64,000 nucleotides of DNA from Laguncularia racemosa (GCA_037954665.1 JBBMOL010000450.1:1-64000), one strand, 5' to 3'. Positions 22,060 through 32,864 are shown, counted from the stretch's first letter. The notes: generated by a model from the sequence alone, not told the origin. Made by a program: numbers and translations.

Positions 22060-23373
22060 ATGCCACGTGTCATGACTGTTGCTCAAAAGAAGAAAAGAAG
22101 CCGATCCGAAACGGGTAGTTCAAGCCAATCTGAAGCTCTTCGATACCCTGTAAATATTCGAGAGAAGGATAAAGAACTCTTTACCCTATATAAGTCGAAA
22201 AAGGTCATCAAACCGAATGTGGTGTTGGGCTGGGACGTTTTGAGAAGATTTGGGTTGGTCCAACAATTTGAGAGGCTCTTAGCTGACCGAGCCTGGTTTC
22301 ACCTGTTCATGATCGAAGAAGACTTATACGAGGAGTTAATTCTTACTTTCTTAGCCACCTTCAAGATCTCAGGAACAATGAATGCTGGTGTAAGAAACGA
22401 AGTTGAGTTTCTGGCCCAAGGTGAGTACCATAAGATGTCCATGACTGAGTTCATAGAGGCTATGGGCATCTATGATGAGGGTTTTCTTCAAACCCCTGAG
22501 TTTCGTGCCCTTCCGGTTTCGTGGGGCGCAGCGAACTCTATCTCTTTATGGACTCGGTATGGTATTGGTGCCTACAGTGCCTCTCACACCAAGGCCTCTC
22601 AACTGAGAGATGGAGTACATCATATCCTACATTACATTATGGCTCGCTCTACCACTGGTAGGATCGATTCAGAGGGCGTTGTTAACGCCAGAGACTTATT
22701 TCAGTTGTGGGCCATGCATACTGGAACCCGCGTCAATGTGGGTGTTTTTGCTGCTTTTTGTCTTCAGCACCAGGCAGAGAAAGGACCAAAAGGGGTTTTC
22801 CTAGGTGCTCTAATTATTAGAATTTTGAAAAATCTGGGTCTATTCCCACATCGAGCACCAAGTGATTTCATTGGGCGATCTCTGAAGCTTAAGGCCAGGA
22901 TATTAAGCGATTGGAATTTTCAACCAATTGACGCTGGCGCTGAAGAGGAGATAGGGGAAGAGGAAGAAGAGGAACCACAACTGCAGGCTGAACCTTCCGT
23001 CCATGTGCAGATGCTAGAGCTGGTTTCTCAGCTATCGCGTGATGTGGGAGAGATAAAGAAAAGCCAGAAGATGATGAAGCAGAAGATCACTAAGATGGAA
23101 AAACGGCAGAAGGGACTGAAGAAGTTTTTAATCGATTGCTTCACCAAGCTTGGTGAGAAGTTAGACATTCAGTTCTCTTCCTGTGCCAGCTCAAGCGAAG
23201 AAGACGTGATCCCTCCCGAACCGATCAGCCGACAGAGGCATACTGAGGGAGGATCGTCTTCTGCTCCACCTGCTCCATCAGAGGAAAGCCCCCACAGACC
23301 AGGTAAGGAGCGAATGGTTGCTGAGGAAAGCTCCGGCGATGAAGATTATGTGTCTGAGAAGGATGATGATTGA
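22060..23373 (+). CDS. Env-like extra ORF of Athila element Z (plant transposon protein domain)
   Basis: 437 residues from MPRVMTVAQKKKRSRSETGS, a basic nuclear-localisation-like start. I prefer this ATG over 21958 because a strong splice acceptor abuts it. The core (about 30-310) has VVLGWDVLRRFGLVQQFERL, YEELILTFLATFKISG, MTEFIEAMGIYDE and GVVNARDLFQLWAMHTGTRV, matching the putative plant transposon protein domain found after pol in Athila-type elements. Then come an acidic stretch (GEEEEEEP), a probable coiled coil rich in K/E (GEIKKSQKMMKQKITKME) and an acidic serine-rich tail. I see no signal peptide or membrane segment, so 'env-like' refers only to position. Its function is unknown. The open, intact frame in an otherwise broken element is notable. 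Confidence 0.8.
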   Translation: MPRVMTVAQKKKRSRSETGSSSQSEALRYPVNIREKDKELFTLYKSKKVIKPNVVLGWDVLRRFGLVQQFERLLADRAWFHLFMIEEDLYEELILTFLATFKISGTMNAGVRNEVEFLAQGEYHKMSMTEFIEAMGIYDEGFLQTPEFRALPVSWGAANSISLWTRYGIGAYSASHTKASQLRDGVHHILHYIMARSTTGRIDSEGVVNARDLFQLWAMHTGTRVNVGVFAAFCLQHQAEKGPKGVFLGALIIRILKNLGLFPHRAPSDFIGRSLKLKARILSDWNFQPIDAGAEEEIGEEEEEEPQLQAEPSVHVQMLELVSQLSRDVGEIKKSQKMMKQKITKMEKRQKGLKKFLIDCFTKLGEKLDIQFSSCASSSEEDVIPPEPISRQRHTEGGSSSAPPAPSEESPHRPGKERMVAEESSGDEDYVSEKDDD

Positions 23374-24814
23374 TTTTTCCTAACTATTTGCTAACTTGTC
23401 TGTCTAACCCTGAATTATTTTTTGTTGACTATTCGCTGTGACTTTGACTATCTGTGATAAACTTGGATGATATTGACTTGTGCTTATTTGTTTTGGTGAT
23501 AATCATTTCTTTTAGTTTCTCTTTTAGTGTGTTTTGTTTTTAGGATTTTATCTATACCCATTTAGACTTTCGATGGTGCTGATTGAATGTTGAAAGCTGA
23601 TGATCTCAGAAGGATGATTCAAGGATTTTGCACTGTAATGGAGTTTCCCCTGTGAATGACTTGCCACTTATAGATTTCAGGGGAGTTTCACTTTTCTTTC
23701 TCCTTTTATTTTCCTTGTTTCTATTTTCTTTCCTTAGTGTACTTTGTGGGCAGACATTGGGGACAATGTCTGATTTTAAGTGTGGGAAAGGGAATAGAAA
23801 GAACAGAAAGATATCACAAGAGCAATGAACTTATGAACTTTTAAATGCTCAATTTCCCTTGTTTAAGTAACATTTGGAAGCTTAATGATGATGAGAAATA
23901 GTTGCTCAGGAAACATAGAATTCCACTTGTATAGGCAGCTATTTCATGGAAAATTTTTCGAATTTTGCATTATTCTCTTATTTTGTATCCTCTTTACTTT
24001 TTTAGAGTTATAGTATAGTATCCATATGAGGGAGACTTACTTGTTATTTAGGCTTTCATTTCAGAATTAGGATTTGATTTTGCGATCTTGAATGAAGGAA
24101 CAAGTGATACTTATAGCTTGGTGACTTTCCCCTACAAAAATAATGGAATAGAACACAAATTGGGAGTAATTTGATGATAAAAAAAAATGATGAACAATAA
24201 CAAATAGTTCAGAAGTGGATCTTGTTGACTTGAGTAATTAAGTCCGAGGGGTGCCCTTTCGGGGGAATAACATCTATTGACTTGGGTGATGAACTCGGGA
24301 TCATTGGCTGAAAGCTCGCTACAAGGGTTATGAGTAAAATCCGAGAAAACTGAACTAAATGAGGCTTTAAATTAGAATATTTGGATTCGAGTGGTAGAGG
24401 TTCGAAGGGGTATCTTAAAACTTAGTAGCCTAAGATCGTCTGGTCTGGGACTTACTGGCCAAGGAAACCGCTCTTATTCACTAAATAAAAAAAAAGGAAT
24501 TGATTAGTTAATTCAACCCGAACAAGTAAATCCGAGGGACGCCCTCTATGTTTGAGGTGATAACGTCTGTTAACTTGGGTGACGAGCCCAGGATTATCGA
24601 TTAAAAGTTCGTTACATGGGTTAATTGACTAAGAAAAGGTACTAAAAGGTTGAACTCCCAATCCAAAAAGGGAAAAAGATCTAGGAAATAAGTGGATGTA
24701 TATGCCTAAGTTCTATGATTGTAAGTCTGATCTTAACCTTGAGATTTTTGGTTAAATGATAAAGGGTAAGAGTTTCACTTACTTGGACTAATACTGGAAA
24801 TCAACTATTGGTAT
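23374..24814 (+). other. Long 3' non-coding region of element Z
   Basis: No supported ORF. A polypurine-like motif (ACATTGGGGACAATGT ... AAGTGTGGGAAAGGG) lies at about 23753-23795. Two diverged direct repeats of about 95 bases (24239-24331 and 24525-24625) share TCCGAGGG.GCCCT, ACTTGGGTGA.GA and GTTA. Similar blocks are usual before the 3' LTR in Athila-type elements. Confidence 0.6.
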
Positions 24815-26449
24815 TGATGGGTGTCGAATCCAACAAAAATAAAACCTACTCCTAGACAATTATATGATTTGCATATAGTGGTGAGTAGGGTCGAATCCAC
24901 AGGGATTGGTAAAGATATTTCTATTCAAAGAGAACAATAAGAAAAAGGAAAATGGGGGGGTTTTGTTTGTGAATCAAATAAAGTAAAACAAGGTAAGAAA
25001 ATCAGATATTGGTAAAAGCCTAGCCAAAGGAATCAAGATAGTTTAATTCTAGGAATTGATCATCGATGCAAATGTTTTCTATTCTTAGTTCTAGATAAAT
25101 TGGTTATGGTTATTAACAAGCTCTAACAACCTATCTCTCCTTACTTCCTCGATAACCTCAGACAAGCGCTTTGAATTATTTCTCTTATTGATTAAACAAC
25201 CCTTAGACAAGCGCTTAGGATTTAATCTATCAATAGCATTAAGATCTAGAGAGACCACCAATTCATGCCAGTAGATTATAAGATAACCTATTTAAACATG
25301 ATCACACACCTCCATAACATGAATTCGATCATCTCTTTTATAACCAAACATGTTATTGCGTCACTAAGACTAGAACAATCAAACAATTATGGATTTGACG
25401 TGCTAGTTGACAATATATTAACTTGCTAATTGAGTAGAAGAGCTCTATTCATACCAATCAACAAGATAATAATGACAAAACGATCAGAAGATATATGAAT
25501 ACCCGAAAGCAAAGAATATAATAAATACAAGTCAATTAGACCTCACAATTCGTGGAGAATTAAACATCTATGACCCTTTGGCTAGAAAAGTAGCTTAGCT
25601 ACTCATGTTCATCAATAAAACGAAAATAAAAGATAGAAACATAATGAACCCGGTTGCTTGCTCTGCCTCCGCGTTTCCTTCTTCAAGATCCAAGATTCCA
25701 AGATCAAAAGTTCAAAAAGTTGTCCTAACCCTCTAGGGTTGGCTCTATTTATACTATTAGATGGATAGCATGTGATCTTTTGCTAGCAAGATACGAAAAT
25801 ATCTTTCCTTTTTCAAGTAGATTTCGAGAAGTGAAGATACGTCTGCCTGGCACGCCCCACCACACGGCCATGGGTTAAGCCGTGCCATCCTCTGTGCATA
25901 TTCTTCATGTCTTCAACCGCGCCCAGTGTGAACCACGGTTACACACACGGCCAGATTTCAAGCCGTGCCTTCGTCTGTGCATAATCTTCAAGTCTTCATC
26001 CGTGTCCAGTGTGTAGCACGGTTACACCTACGGCTAGATTTCAAGCCGTGTCTTCATCTGGTTGATGTTCCACACTTTCTTCTCCTTGGCACATCTATCT
26101 TCCACCACGGCTTCAAGCACGGTTTATCCCACGGATTCCACCACGGCCGTGCCTTAAGCCGTGTCTCTCTCTGTTCAAAGTCCTCATTTTCGCCTTCTTG
26201 TCCAGTGTGTAACACGGTTTGAACTTTGGCCGTGCCTCAAACCGTGCTTCCTCCGGTGGTGTAATTCCTTGTCTTGATCCAAGTTGTAGATGACTTCTCT
26301 AAAATACTTGAATTAGCATCCTTGACTCCATTTAACCTGATTTATCACGATGATAGAATTAAAGTACCATTTCCTTATGATTTCTATAAAATCAATAATA
26401 ATTTAACACAATTTATACTATAAAGATTGAGTATAAAATGGATCTATCA
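24815..26449 (-). mobile_element. Solo LTR of family W, minus orientation
   Basis: 1635 bp with TGATGGGTG at the left and ...GGATCTATCA at the right, i.e. TG...CA ends when read on the minus strand. Flanking pentamers GGTAT (24810-24814) and AGTAT (26450-26454) differ at one base, the mark of insertion followed by LTR-LTR recombination. A TATA box for minus-strand transcription lies at 25746-25753. ACACGG/CCGTG repeats fill 25850-26250, directly upstream of it in that sense. Confidence 0.85.
25746..25753 (-). promoter_or_regulatory. TATA box of W LTR
   Basis: Minus strand AGTATAAATAGAG. It lies about 100 bases downstream of the palindrome-rich block of the same LTR. In the plus-oriented W copy the same site is mutated near 18680. 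Confidence 0.6.
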
Positions 26450-26639
26450 AGTATTTTGAATACAAGTGCCTAATAAGATTGAGTGATAAGAAAGGCGAAT
26501 TGTGGAAAATGGTGGCTATCCTGGTATAAAGTGGGGTTAATGATTGAATTTCTTCCTGAATTTTAAGAATTCTGAGAATTGAGACTTCCATATGTGTAAT
26601 TTGCTTGAGGACAAACAAATGCTTAAGTGTGGGGAAATT
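26450..26639 (+). other. 3' end of Z internal region with polypurine tract
   Basis: Continues the Z 3' region after the solo LTR. It ends TTGAGGACAAACAAATG and CTTAAGTGTGGGGAAATT directly before the LTR start TGATAAATC at 26640; the G/A-rich end is the likely plus-strand primer site. Confidence 0.7.
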
Positions 26640-26849
26640 TGATAAATCTATTTTAACTCTTATAATTGGAGATGATTAAGTCAATTTTTGAGATAATTGA
26701 GCGTGAAAATATAAGATTATGATGCTTAATTGATTTATATTTCATGTTCAGGTGTGGAAAAGGATGATTTGATGAAAAGTATTTAAATTCAAGACGAATT
26801 GGAGATAAAAGCAAGTAAAAAGGGAATGCTTTGAAGTTAAAGGAAGTCA

Positions 26850-27125
26850 CATGGTTTTACAAACGGCCGTGTGAAGGAATCAGGAGATTACACGGTTCGG
26901 ATACACGCCCGTGTATCCAACCGTGTATCAGCGTGGAAGAAGAGTTTTTAGGACAGACCAGTACACGGTTGGAATACACACCTGTGTAATCAACCGTGTA
27001 CGAAGAACAAAGAAGACAGAGATATACATGGCTATTGCAAACGGCCGTGTGGGATATACAAGCCCAGAGTTTACTGACTCAGAGAGATACACGGTTTATC
27101 TACACGCCCGTGTAGTATGACCGTG
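26850..27125 (+). repeat. ACACGG...CCGTGT array in the Z LTR
   Basis: Five units, e.g. ACACGGTTCGGATACACG..CCGTGTATCCAACCGTGT. The layout (outer ACACGG/CCGTGT, inner palindrome) is the same as in the internal array at 20960-21325, but the spacers differ. It lies 86 bases upstream of the LTR TATA box. Some cores show ACATGG, the expected result of CpG decay. Confidence 0.8.
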
Positions 27126-27210
27126 TGTCTATCGAAGGAAAGATATCTTTAAATCTTTCGTCCATATTTGAAAGATATCTTCAACACGCCAGAGAGGAAG
27201 CTACCCTAGG

Positions 27211-27218
27211 TATAAATA
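27211..27218 (+). promoter_or_regulatory. TATA box of Z LTR
   Basis: CCTAGGTATAAATAG. An inverted copy lies at 28041-28048 in the inverted LTR piece. It is followed by a GA-rich leader (GAGAGAGAAAGAGGAGG). Confidence 0.65.
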
Positions 27219-27805
27219 GTCGTCTTTGAAGAGAGAGAAAGAGGAGGGAGGCAGAAAACACATCCTGGAATTTTGGAGAACAACAACAGTCAAAGGAATT
27301 TTCGAGCTTTAATTCTAGAAGTGTTTCACACATGGATTTGATTATTTCGTTTTGTTATTCCTTGAGAACCATGTGTAGCTAATTATTTCGTACCCGAATC
27401 TTACGAAAGTCTGATTACTATGTAACATTGGGTTTATTGCAAAATTAATGACGATTGAGCATCTCTGATTTCATCCATGTTGTTTATTATATATTGTTGA
27501 TTTGATGTTTGGCCAGCATTAGATTACATTGATTTCTGATAAGTTGATTGGGAAATCTCTTATTTGAATAGATCATACATCGGATGAAAAGGCTTGTATG
27601 CAATCTAGGGATAGAAAGCATAAGTTTTCCGTATTAGATTGGATATAATGATTTAATCTAATTGAGGGTTGTGGTATAATCATGCAATTCTGATTATTGT
27701 TAATGAAAGAGGGATCTTTGTTAATACGGTTAGAATTAGGAGTTAGTGATTTTGGAAGAAACATTAACTTAGTGTTAGATGCCTCGCGGATCAGAGATAA
27801 TTAGT

Positions 27806-28603
27806 ACTCATTAATTTTGCAATAAACCCAATGTTACATAGTAATTAGACTTTCGTAAGATTCGGGTACGAAATAATTAGCTACACATGGTTCTCAAGGA
27901 ATAACAAAACAAAATAATCAAATCCATGTGTGAAACACTTCTAGAATTAAAGCTCGAAAATTCCTTTGACTGTTGTTGTTCTCCAAAATTCCAGGATGTG
28001 TTTTCTGCCTCCCTCCTCTTTCTCTCTCTTCAAAGATGACTATTTATACCTAGGGTAGCTTCCTCTTTGGCATGTCGAAGATATCCTTCAAATATGGACG
28101 AAGGATTTAAAGATATCTTTCCTTCGATAGACACACGGTCATACTACACGGGCGTGTAGATAAATTGTGTATCTCTCTGAGTCAGTGAACTCTGGGCGTG
28201 TATATCCCACACGGCCGTTTGCAATAGCCGTGTATATCTCTGTCTTCTTTGTTCTTCGTACACGGTTGATTACACGGGTGTGTATTCCAACCGTGTACTG
28301 GTCTGTCCTGAAAACTCTTCTTCTACGCTGATACACGGTTGGATACATGGGCGTGTATCCGAACCGTGTAATCTCCTGATTCCTTCACACGACCGTTTGT
28401 AAAACCGTGTGACTTCCTTTAATTTCAAAGCATTCCCTTTTTACTTGCTTTTATCTCCAATTCGTCTTAAATTTAAATACTTTTCATCAAATCATCCTTT
28501 TCCACACCCGAACTTGAAATATAAATCAATTAAGCATCATAATCTTATATTTTCAAAAATTGACTTAATCATCTCCAATTATAAGAGTTAAAATAGATTT
28601 ATC
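27806..28603 (-). repeat. Inverted partial copy of the Z LTR
   Basis: Read on the minus strand from 28603 it begins TGATAAATCTATTTTAAC and follows the Z LTR (from 26640) through the palindrome array and TATA box to GCAAAATTAATGA (27439-27451). It differs by scattered substitutions and a 14-base indel near its start, so it is not a fresh copy of its neighbour. Its outer end abuts the Y gag fragment exactly at an LTR terminus. Confidence 0.85.
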
Positions 28604-28812
28604 AACTTCCCTTTGCTGTCGTCCTCTTCGTTTATCCAAAGCTCTTGAATGATGTTTGCCTTTCGGAAAGATTGTTGGAGAGGTGGGATGCACATCTGGG
28701 TGTCGATCGGCTTCCCCTTCATTCTGCCTTTGACACCTCTTGCTTGCGCGCTTTCTGCGGCTGTAGGAATGTAGTCGGTGCTAGTGTTGTTGCAATTGCC
28801 GTTGTTTGCCAT
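28604..28812 (-). pseudogene. N-terminal fragment of Ogre-type gag (element Y)
   Basis: About 70 codons from MANNGNCNNTSTDYIP, cut at 28604 by the inverted Z LTR. Position after ORF1 and before RT on the minus strand, and the NWL-rich start, fit gag of Ogre elements. The last residues of the open frame come from LTR sequence. The rest of gag and the protease are not present on the other side of Z (15716), so they were deleted. Confidence 0.65.
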
Positions 28813-29057
28813 TTTTGTCTTTGAGCGGGTATGAATTGGGCTTTTGGAAGATTCGGTTGTTTGGGAGGTATCTTTGATACCTGGCGCGCATTTTTTCTTT
28901 TTTAGTATAATGTATGCAAATGCTATGCATGTGTCACACGGATGCTAAAATAAAAAGGGTCGACAATTGATTGATGATGTAATATTGAAACTTTACTTTT
29001 ATTAATATTGAAAATTTTGGAGTTCGATAATCAAAATAAAAGATTAAAAATAATGAT

Positions 29058-30584
29058 CTATTTCCTAGCTCTTTTAGTCTTCTGTTGTGGAGGCTTAGAC
29101 TTCCCATTAATGACAGCTTCTAATTCTTTAACTTTGGCTTGGGTCTTCTCCAATTGTGCTTCCAAGGCCTTGTTCCTTTGGTCGGATTCTTTGAAACGTC
29201 TATTCCAGATGTCTTTCTTATAATCTGTAGCTTCAAAGTATACCTCCATTCGGGCCTTGACCTGTTCTAGGTATACTTCTGTCTCTGGATTGATCTTGTC
29301 TGGTCTTAGTTGGGTGACGTTTGGAACCTGGTATGCTTTTTCCCTTGTCTGGTATAGCTGGAGGATTACAAACTCTCTGGTGGCTCGGTGTTTTCCCACT
29401 TTGCCATCTAACTCCCCGAGGTCCACATTCGGGCTTTCAATTCTGGCTTCCCAAAGTGCTTTGACCTCTGCCAGCTTAGCAAACTTCTCGGCTTCCAACA
29501 GGTTTGGATCTTGGTACTCAAAGGTGACTGCTTCCAGTGAGGGCCGATAAACTATATCTTGAATGGTACCAAACTGGCAGACCACTGAGTTGGGGTGATA
29601 TCTAATACATCCGCTGATTCCGATTAAAGGTACTGCTTGGAGGTTTTTGCAGGTCAAGATGATTTTGTTACAGCAACTCCACCTAGCTGTCCACAGAATA
29701 TCCTCAGCACCGAAACTTCTAAGTACCTCTACCTAACTATGGCTGGTAAGGTCGTCGGGTAGCTTCACCTTTTCTATACATGAGTTTACGAGATCCACCT
29801 GCTAGGCTAAGGTTTTTCGGACCATGTTTAACCCGAAGCACTAAAGGTGGCTTACAAACCATATTAGCAGAAGGTTGAGGCTTGAGCGAAGGATCCCATG
29901 GCCTTTCTTCTTGAGGAAATTCAAGTTCCGGATCTGTTCAGCTAGTAGAGCCGGGATGTAAGATCTTCCCTCCAGAAATTGGGTTACCAGCTCTACAACC
30001 CGGTAGTGAATATAGAAGGTCCTGGTGGGGAACAGTATGGTGGCGAAGGCTGTTAAGATGAAAGTGTTCACTCTTCTCTGTCTGTAAGTTTTGGGGTCCC
30101 CACACAGTATGTCCTTCTTATCCCCATTGTCCTCTCGGGCGATGAACCGGGCTTCTAAATCATCCATACGTATGCAATATCCATTACAGTCTGCTAGGGC
30201 TTTGTTGACGGCTGTCTTACGGATGCCTAATAATCTACTGAAGGTACCGGTTGGCCCGACCTCAAGGTCTGGTGCGTAGATTTGATCAGTCAGTGCTGGA
30301 GCCTGTAGCAATTGGGTGTACTCCTCTAGGGTAGAGGTGATCTCATGCGGCCCGATAAAGAAAGCAGTGGGCTCGATTTCCTATAATTGGAGCATGGCCT
30401 GGATTAAAGGCAAATTCACCTCTATCTTTGTCAGTGAGACGATATAACCGATCTTTTACTGGATGAAGGCCTGCTCCTCTGGGTTGTACAAGGTAAACCA
30501 ATGGTCCAGTACCAACTTTGGGTCCAAAGGTTTGTACACCCGAATTTCTTTGCGGATGAGGCGGTCGACTGCGGTGCTAGCCAT
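29058..30584 (-). pseudogene. ORF1 of Ogre-like element Y, with stops
   Basis: Starts MASTAVDRLIRKEIRVYKPL at 30584. Broken by TAA/TAG stops near 30455 and 30380, and frame-damaged around 29700-29840. Pieces of about 156 and 199 residues are open. They contain TLEEYTQLL, FSRLLGIRKTAVNKAL, VNTFILTAFATILFP and VPLIGISGCIRYHPNSVV, the pattern of the ORF1 protein found upstream of gag in Ogre elements. The C-terminus (EAQLEKTQAKVKELEAVING) is a clear coiled coil followed by a basic tail KPPQQKTKRARK. The function of ORF1 in Ogre is not known. Confidence 0.85.
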
Positions 30585-31051
30585 CTATTACAATAAGAAA
30601 TTGCCTAATTACAAACAGAACTATGAAACATTACAGGGAAATAAATTTGAACTCCATGAACAAAATAACAAACCATTACATTGTTACCAATTGTCAACCC
30701 TATGATGTTATGTATGCAAGCAGGTTGGTTCTAGTTGGTTGCCGAGCTCTATGGCCTCCCGCATTCTCGAAGAAATGGATCTCAGGCCATATCGAAGCAT
30801 AGGGTGGGGCAGCCTAATCGGTCCCGAACGGTGAATCAACTCACTTCGCCCGAAACTTACACAATGGCTCCTCGTCTTAGGTTTCTAGGATGGTCCGGGT
30901 TCGACCGCATCTACTCACACACACATATGCATGCAAACCCCCACAAAAACTGAAAATCTAACTAATCCCTGAAACGTTAGTAACAGAATAATAATTGAAA
31001 CTTAAAAAGGAACAACTTGAGGAGATTTAGGTGGCTAGCTTACTGGAATGG
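30585..31051 (-). other. Leader of element Y between PBS and ORF1
   Basis: About 470 bases without a supported ORF on the minus strand; the plus-strand ORFs here are chance. Confidence 0.5.
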
Positions 31052-31070
31052 TTCCCCAGTGGAGTCGCCA
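31052..31070 (-). other. Primer-binding site of element Y (tRNA-Arg type)
   Basis: Minus strand TGGCGACTCCACTGGGGAA, three bases after the 5' LTR end. This is the PBS typical of Ogre/Tat elements and confirms the minus orientation. Confidence 0.9.
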
Positions 31071-32517
31071 TCCTGTCGAGTCTAATTTTTTGCATTTCCA
31101 TTCCTAATTCGATCTAGACTAGACCCTATGCTCATCTAATGTAGATCATCGACTTGAGTTAGGAATTTCGTTTGATTTTTGGAGTCGCCACCCAACTGTT
31201 GTTGGGAAATATTGAATTAAGACTAAAGGAGCTGATTAGTCTTAATTTGGACCACTAGTCGTCGTTATTTCCTCTTCTCGTTTTTGAAAAGAGGAAAAGG
31301 GAAAACCAGAGTTTCTAAGTCCAGAGGCTAACCTATTAAAACCTTTACGGTTACCACCTAATCTCCTAAAATTGTTCCTATTTAGAAATGTGTTTTATTG
31401 TGTTTCTGTTACTTTTTATTATGTTTTTGAATTATTTCAAGAAAATGATTTTTTTATTTTGTTTTATGGGTTGACCCGAATGGATGCCTACGTACCTGCT
31501 ATCTAGGATCAAACAAGCCGTAGTTCACTTTTCTGAAAATTTTAAGTGTGTTTGTGAATTTTAATTTTGAAATCTCTTTCGATTTATGTTTTTACCATTT
31601 TTGGGATTTTTTTCTAAAAAAATCTAAGCTTAAGCTTTAATATGATTTTTGAAAATGATTTTTAGGGAAAAACATCAATTTTGGATTTATTTGAAGAAAA
31701 TAATTTTTCTAAGTGATAAAACTCATTTTTTATGATTTATTATTATTATTATTATTTTGAATTTTCATGATTTTATGATTTTTATAAATTTTTGTGATTT
31801 TATGATTTTTCTACTATTTTTGTAATTTTTCTAAATTTTCATGATTTTTATTGTTTTTTATTATTTTTATGATTTTTGTTGATTTTTTTTAGTTTTTGAA
31901 TTTTTGTTAAAAATTTTATCCTAAACTGTTATTTATTCTACTTTGAAATCTAAAATTTTATTATTACTTCTTTTAATATTTTTATTATTATTTATTTTTC
32001 TTTATATTTATATTTATTATTTTATTATTTTTTTTCTACATTATTAAATCCTAAAAATCTAATTTCTACATTTTCCTACTTATGGAAATAAAACATAAAC
32101 AAATAAATAACTAAATAAATAACCAACAAATAAATAATCAAATAAATATAAATAAAATAAATAAACAAAATTCGAAAAAAATAAATAAAAAAAATCCAGA
32201 AAATTCGACTTACCTGGATCCGGGTCGGGTCGAATCGGGTTGGATCGGGTCGGGTCGGATCGGTCAGACACGACAGTGGAGAGGGCTCGTTCACGGCGTT
32301 CCGGCGGTCTTTTGCAGCGGGTGAGGTGTCGAATCCTAGCTTCTTGGGGGTGCTGAATCCAATGGTGGCGATGGTTTGCTCCCAGATCGTCTCCTGGTGG
32401 TGGTTTAACTCCGGTCGGTGATCGCGATTTTGGTTCTCCTTCGATGCTCTCCGATTTGCTCTCTTTTCTCACTTTCTCTCAATTCTGATTCGTGATTTGG
32501 CTTCCTCTACTCCTCCT

Positions 32518-32527
32518 CTATTTATAG
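32518..32527 (-). promoter_or_regulatory. TATA box of element Y LTR
   Basis: Minus strand CTATAAATAG, conserved at 9627-9636 in the other LTR. It is followed by a purine-rich leader (GAGGAGGAGTAGAGG), as expected for an LTR start region. Confidence 0.65.
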
Positions 32528-32864
32528 GCATTCAAAATCGAGCTGGATAAGTCGGATTTCCACCGATCGAAGCAAATCGGATCGACGGTTAAATAAACCA
32601 ACTCTGATTCATGCAAATCCTTTGATTTGTTGAGATTTGATTCTAATTGGATAATGTTTATCACAATTCTGTTGAAGATCTGTTGGATTTGTGCAAAAAA
32701 TCGGATCGAAATGGCCAAAATGCGAATTTTTTCTTCCGCCGGCGATCTTGGGCCTGAGGTAGAAGACGATTACGCGCCCGGCGCGTGCGTTTCCTCCAGC
32801 CAATCGGATGTTGCCACGTGTCCTGGATAAGTAAGAAAATGCAAAACGCGGAAACTGCCTTCCT

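Larger units (their letters stand above)
26640..27814 (+). repeat. 3' LTR of element Z, right end replaced
   Basis: Starts TGATAAATC after the polypurine tract. It contains five ACACGG...CCGTGT units (about 26850-27125), a TATA box (TATAAATAG at 27211-27218) and, at 27711-27815, the stretch shared with the 5' LTR remnant. The last 350 bases expected from the 5' copy are absent. At about 27806-27814 (TCATTAATT) the sequence turns back into an inverted copy of the LTR. Confidence 0.8.
15717..28603 (+). mobile_element. Athila-type Ty3/gypsy retrotransposon Z, non-autonomous, inside Y
   Basis: Order on the plus strand: truncated 5' LTR, PBS of the TGGCGCCG type, gag, protease, [no RT, RNase H or integrase], palindrome array, env-like extra ORF, 3' non-coding region, polypurine tract, 3' LTR, and then a second LTR piece in inverse orientation. 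The gag start, protease and extra ORF are characteristic of the Athila lineage. It is interrupted by two LTRs of family W and by a poly-C artefact. The pol deletion (after about 20700) means it would need enzymes in trans. Confidence 0.85.
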
